A stretch of 64,000 nt of DNA from Salinimicrobium sediminilitoris (GTDB lineage: Bacteria; Bacteroidota; Bacteroidia; Flavobacteriales; Flavobacteriaceae), in NCBI RefSeq assembly GCF_020866905.1, contig NZ_JAIVCC010000005.1:1-64000 (forward strand), in the 5' to 3' direction. The notes under the pieces were generated by a model. It ran no database searches. It was not told the origin of the DNA and was given only the letters and a program-made list of their open reading frames with translations. Shown here piece after piece: positions 61,158 through 64,000 of this stretch; the stretch's first letter is position 1, and every line of letters begins with the position of its first letter. A program made the position numbers and the translations under genes.

Positions 61158-62801
61158 ATGCAACGTGCCGGCGTCAATTTCCTGCTGATTCTATCTCTTA
61201 TCCTGGCCTTTTCGGCCTGTGCAAAAAGAGGTACACCAGATGGTGGACCGCTGGATATGGAACCTCCCAGGTATGTAAAAGCGAGACCCGAGAATTTCAC
61301 TACCAATTTTGATGCTAATGAAATAAGGATCTATTTCAATGAATATGTAAAACTTTCAGATCCACAGCGGCAAATAATCATCTCCCCTCCAATGGATCCC
61401 CGGCCCGAGATCACTCCGTTGGGAACCGCAAGTAAATCGATCCGCATCAGGATCAATGACACCCTGCAGCCGCGCACCACCTACACCATTAACTTCGGAA
61501 GAAGTATAACAGATAACAACGAGGCAAACCCGCTGAGTTTTTTCACCTACGCCTTTTCAACAGGGCCATACATAGATTCCCTTTCCATAAGAGGAAGTGT
61601 GAATGATGCAGTTCTAAGGGCTCCAGATCCTTTTATTTCTGTCATGCTTTATGAGATCGATTCCACTTACTCAGATTCTGCAATATACACCCGCGTGCCG
61701 CGCTACGTTACAAATACTCTCGACAGTGCCACCACTTTTCAGCTGAACAACCTAAAACAAGGCACCTATCAGCTTGTAGCTATGCGAGATGTGAATAACA
61801 ATTATACCTTCGAACCAAAAACAGATAAAATTGCCTTTGCAGATGAGTATATCACTATTCCTACAGATAAGGAATTTGGTCTCACGCTCTTTAGCGAGGT
61901 ACTGGAGGGAAGTTTTGAAAGACCACAGGTAAAGGGGCAACAGCATCTCATTTTTGGATATTCAGGGCTCATGTTGGCCGATAGTATTTCAATCACACCT
62001 TTAGATGTGCCGGCAGATTTTAAGGATAGGATCACCAAAGATCCTGCGACAGATACCTTACATTACTGGTATAAACCTTTTGAAGAGCGGGATACGCTTC
62101 AGTTTGTTGTTCAAACTCCCCGGGTGACAGATACTTTGATCGCCAGATTAAAAAAGGCAAAGCGGGATACTCTTCAGTTCACATTTGAGCCTCAGCCTTC
62201 ATTAGGATTCCACCAGGATTTACAGGTGCGTCCAACGGTACCACTTGATGAGATAAACGATTCCTTAGTAAGCGTCACTATGAGTGACAGCATACCAGTA
62301 ACTTTTACAGGGAATTATGACAGGTGGAATAACGTTTACAACCTATCCTTTGAAAAAAGTGAAAAAATGACCTATAAAGTCACCGCCTTACCGGGCGCTT
62401 TTACAGATTTCTTCGGAAGGCTCAATGACACTATTACCTCCCAGGTACGCACTCCTGCCCTCTCAGATCTTGGAAACCTTATCATCAACCTTACAGGAGT
62501 TGAGGAGTTTCCAGTAATCGTCCAGGTGACTACGGAAAAAGGGGAAGTTATAGCCGAAAAATATTCGACTGGGAGCAATGTGATTAATTTTGAAAAACTA
62601 AAACCCGGGAATTACCTTCTAAGGTTGATCTATGATCGCAATGAAAATCAAATTTGGGATACAGGAAGTTTTCTAAAAAGAACCCAGCCCGAACAAGTGG
62701 TGTATTTTCCGGTACCTGTAGATGTAAGAGCCAACTGGGACGATACCTATACCTTCGATGCCAGTCCCGAAGCTACTATACCTACTCCAGGTGTACCGTA
62801 A
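61158..62801 (+). CDS. Ig-like (SbsA-type) domain lipoprotein
   Basis: A 547-aa lipoprotein (Cys in LAFSACAKRG, about residue 21). Residues 35-135 are an SbsA-like Ig domain: GGPLDMEPPRYVKARPENFTTNF, IRIYFNEYVKL, TYTINFGRSITDNNE. The middle holds RGSVNDAVLRAPDPFISVMLYE, a carboxypeptidase-regulatory-like beta domain. The last 120 residues repeat the pattern (NLIINLTGVEEFPVIVQVTTEKGEVI). Proteins of this kind are common in Flavobacteria, without known function. Its stop overlaps the convergent amidase gene by 20 nt. Confidence 0.88.
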   Translation: MQRAGVNFLLILSLILAFSACAKRGTPDGGPLDMEPPRYVKARPENFTTNFDANEIRIYFNEYVKLSDPQRQIIISPPMDPRPEITPLGTASKSIRIRINDTLQPRTTYTINFGRSITDNNEANPLSFFTYAFSTGPYIDSLSIRGSVNDAVLRAPDPFISVMLYEIDSTYSDSAIYTRVPRYVTNTLDSATTFQLNNLKQGTYQLVAMRDVNNNYTFEPKTDKIAFADEYITIPTDKEFGLTLFSEVLEGSFERPQVKGQQHLIFGYSGLMLADSISITPLDVPADFKDRITKDPATDTLHYWYKPFEERDTLQFVVQTPRVTDTLIARLKKAKRDTLQFTFEPQPSLGFHQDLQVRPTVPLDEINDSLVSVTMSDSIPVTFTGNYDRWNNVYNLSFEKSEKMTYKVTALPGAFTDFFGRLNDTITSQVRTPALSDLGNLIINLTGVEEFPVIVQVTTEKGEVIAEKYSTGSNVINFEKLKPGNYLLRLIYDRNENQIWDTGSFLKRTQPEQVVYFPVPVDVRANWDDTYTFDASPEATIPTPGVP

Positions 62802-63567
62802 ACCGGTCCCGGTCCTGCAGGAACTTCAGCTGGGAGCGGGTGTCCAATAGATGCTGCTTATTCAACGCCACCAACTCGGTGAATTCGGTTTCTTCCTTGC
62901 TGGAAGAGATCTGCTTTCCGAGGCAATCATAAACTGCCGAATGCCCTAAATAATCAAGTTCACTGCCATCACGGCCCACACGGTTCAAACCTATACAATA
63001 GCTCATATTTTCAATAGCACGTGCCTTTAAAAGCGTATCCCAGGCTGTTACACGCGCAGCAGGCCAGTTAGCTACATAAATTAGCAGGTCATAATCTTCG
63101 GTATTGCGGGCCCATACAGGAAAACGCAGGTCGTAGCACACCAGAGGACAAATTTTCCATCCTTTGTAATTCACAATAAGCCTTTCCCGTCCCGCAGCAT
63201 ATGTCTCATCTTCCTTAGCTAAGGTGAAGGTATGGCGCTTATCGTATTTTTCTGAAGACCCATCGGGGAAAACAAAGTATAAACGGTTGTAAAAATGTCC
63301 TTTTTCAGAAGTAATGAGGCTTCCGGTTACGGCTGAATCTTTTTCTAAAGCCATTTTTTGCATCCATTTAAAGGTTGGTCCTTTATCGGGTTCCGCAAGA
63401 TTTTCAGCATTCATTGAAAAGCCGGTAGAGAACATTTCGGGCAGGATAATGAGATCTGTTTCCTGCGGAAGTTCTCTAATTTTCCTTTCAAAAAGTGCTC
63501 TGTTCTGTTCGATATTCTCCCATTCAAGGTTCGCCTGAAGGATTGCTGTATTTAAAATTTGTGCCAT
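62782..63567 (-). CDS. Nitrilase-family amidohydrolase (omega-amidase like)
   Basis: A 261-aa carbon-nitrogen hydrolase. The triad is visible: Glu in LPEMFSTGFSM, Lys in EKYDKRHTF and Cys in CPLVCYDLRFPVW. The sequence is close to the YafV/Nit2 group, which hydrolyses alpha-ketoglutaramate (the omega-amidase reaction). RAIENMSYCIGLNRVGRDG and YLGHSAVYDCLG are typical. It acts in the cytosol and stands alone. Confidence 0.93.
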   Translation of the reverse strand: MAQILNTAILQANLEWENIEQNRALFERKIRELPQETDLIILPEMFSTGFSMNAENLAEPDKGPTFKWMQKMALEKDSAVTGSLITSEKGHFYNRLYFVFPDGSSEKYDKRHTFTLAKEDETYAAGRERLIVNYKGWKICPLVCYDLRFPVWARNTEDYDLLIYVANWPAARVTAWDTLLKARAIENMSYCIGLNRVGRDGSELDYLGHSAVYDCLGKQISSSKEETEFTELVALNKQHLLDTRSQLKFLQDRDRFTVHLE

Positions 63568-63668
63568 ACGTAAAGTTATTAAAAATCCTTTTTATCCTGC
63601 TAAATGCTTGTTAAATGGTTGCATTGACCGGAGAAGTTGAATAGTTTTATTTAAGAAAAAAATAAGCT

Positions 63669-64000
63669 ATGAGTTTACAATCATTTTTTGAAAAAGATTC
63701 TTTTCCCTCTAATACCTCCCGCGGAATTATATCAGGATTTATTGGCGGTCTTGCCGGAAGCGCTGTGAAATCTATGGTGGAGAGATTCCTGGAAGTGAGA
63801 AAGATCGATAATAGATCTGCACAGATCAAGGTCATGGACCAGTTTTCAACAAAACTTACCGGCTCTCCTATTAAACTGCAGAACGAAGCAATCGTAGAAC
63901 AGCTGGTGAACATTCCACTTGGAGCCACTGTAGGTGCCATTTATGGCTACGGAAAAAGAGATAAAGACGAAGTGAATATCGTGGACGGAGGTATTCTTGG
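63669..64000 (+). CDS. Start of a YagU/DUF1440-like membrane protein (cut by window end)
   Basis: An open frame of 110 codons runs off the window. It begins MSLQSFFEKDSFPSNTSRGI, has a glycine-rich hydrophobic helix ISGFIGGLAGSAVKSMVERF (about 20-38), a soluble part, and a second helix start IPLGATVGAIYGYGKRDKD. The layout recalls DUF1440/YagU inner-membrane proteins, but the call is tentative because only the N-terminal part is visible. The minus-strand frame over the same bases is a shadow. Confidence 0.65.
   Translation, partial: MSLQSFFEKDSFPSNTSRGIISGFIGGLAGSAVKSMVERFLEVRKIDNRSAQIKVMDQFSTKLTGSPIKLQNEAIVEQLVNIPLGATVGAIYGYGKRDKDEVNIVDGGIL

Overview
The window reads as chromosomal DNA of a marine-type member of the Flavobacteriaceae (Bacteroidota). 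Supporting evidence: gliding-motility genes gldD and gldE, a large secreted protein with a type IX secretion (T9SS) C-terminal signal, families typical of the phylum (DUF4301, DUF4270, DUF4199, bacterial geranylgeranylglyceryl phosphate synthase), repeated matches to the Bacteroidota promoter -7 motif TAnnTTTG, few Shine-Dalgarno sequences, and moderately low G+C. Resemblance to the Gramella/Salegentibacter/Zunongwangia group is an impression only. I see no tRNA, rRNA, CRISPR array, prophage or transposase gene.

Layout. 0.2-4.2 kb (minus): a small secreted protein, then an operon of thiamine-binding protein, PnuC transporter, NadR-like kinase, DUF4301 protein and the ribosome-rescue factor ArfB. 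4.2-7.0 kb: GGGP synthase and phosphopantetheinyl transferase, divergent from ahcY. 7.1-9.9 kb: DUF3332 lipoprotein, two DUF2007 proteins, rplU-rpmA, DUF4199 protein. 10.1-13.5 kb (plus): an M16 peptidase pair, one catalytic and one lacking the zinc motif. 13.6-18.3 kb (minus): a previously hidden 57-aa membrane peptide, an EamA exporter, and mutY-ssb-gldE-gldD. 18.4-21.4 kb (plus): HU, a 30-aa very basic protein, RNase E/G, recX. 21.4-29.5 kb (minus): a biotin locus (bioF, DUF2007-zinc ribbon, bioD, bioA, SET-domain protein, ketoacyl synthase, bioB) followed by a JmjC-like cupin and a SnoaL-like protein. 29.5-35.7 kb: MgtC-like protein and a complete seven-subunit Mrp Na+/H+ antiporter. 36.0-37.7 kb: M61 peptidase broken by a one-base frameshift. 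37.8-39.5 kb: two DUF2975 membrane proteins plus a small XRE regulator, bracketed by inverted repeats. 39.6-46.3 kb (minus): atpD-atpC, then starch-synthase-like protein, DUF4270 lipoprotein and glmS. 46.4-52.9 kb (plus): panC-panD, a YbhN-like flippase, an esterase-like protein, radA, GNAT and an M23 lipoprotein. 52.9-60.4 kb (minus): OmpA-family lipoprotein, exonuclease III, a T9SS cargo protein, glyS and a coiled-coil membrane protein. 60.4-64.0 kb: comF, an Ig-like lipoprotein, a nitrilase-family amidase and the start of a membrane protein cut by the window end.

Most genes are core metabolism and envelope functions. The least ordinary region is 37.77-39.51 kb. A DUF2975-DUF2975-XRE cassette lies between 21-bp imperfect inverted repeats, and its promoter carries two perfect TTATTG-N5-CAATAA palindromes, one on each side of the -7 box. 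Other unusual points are a SET-domain lysine-methyltransferase-like gene and a ketoacyl synthase inside a biotin locus that lacks bioC/bioH, an L21 protein with a SAP-like tail, two tiny genes (57 and 30 aa), a recurring CAAAAATGNCATTTTTG palindrome, and regulatory hairpins between atpD and atpC and in front of glyS and rne.
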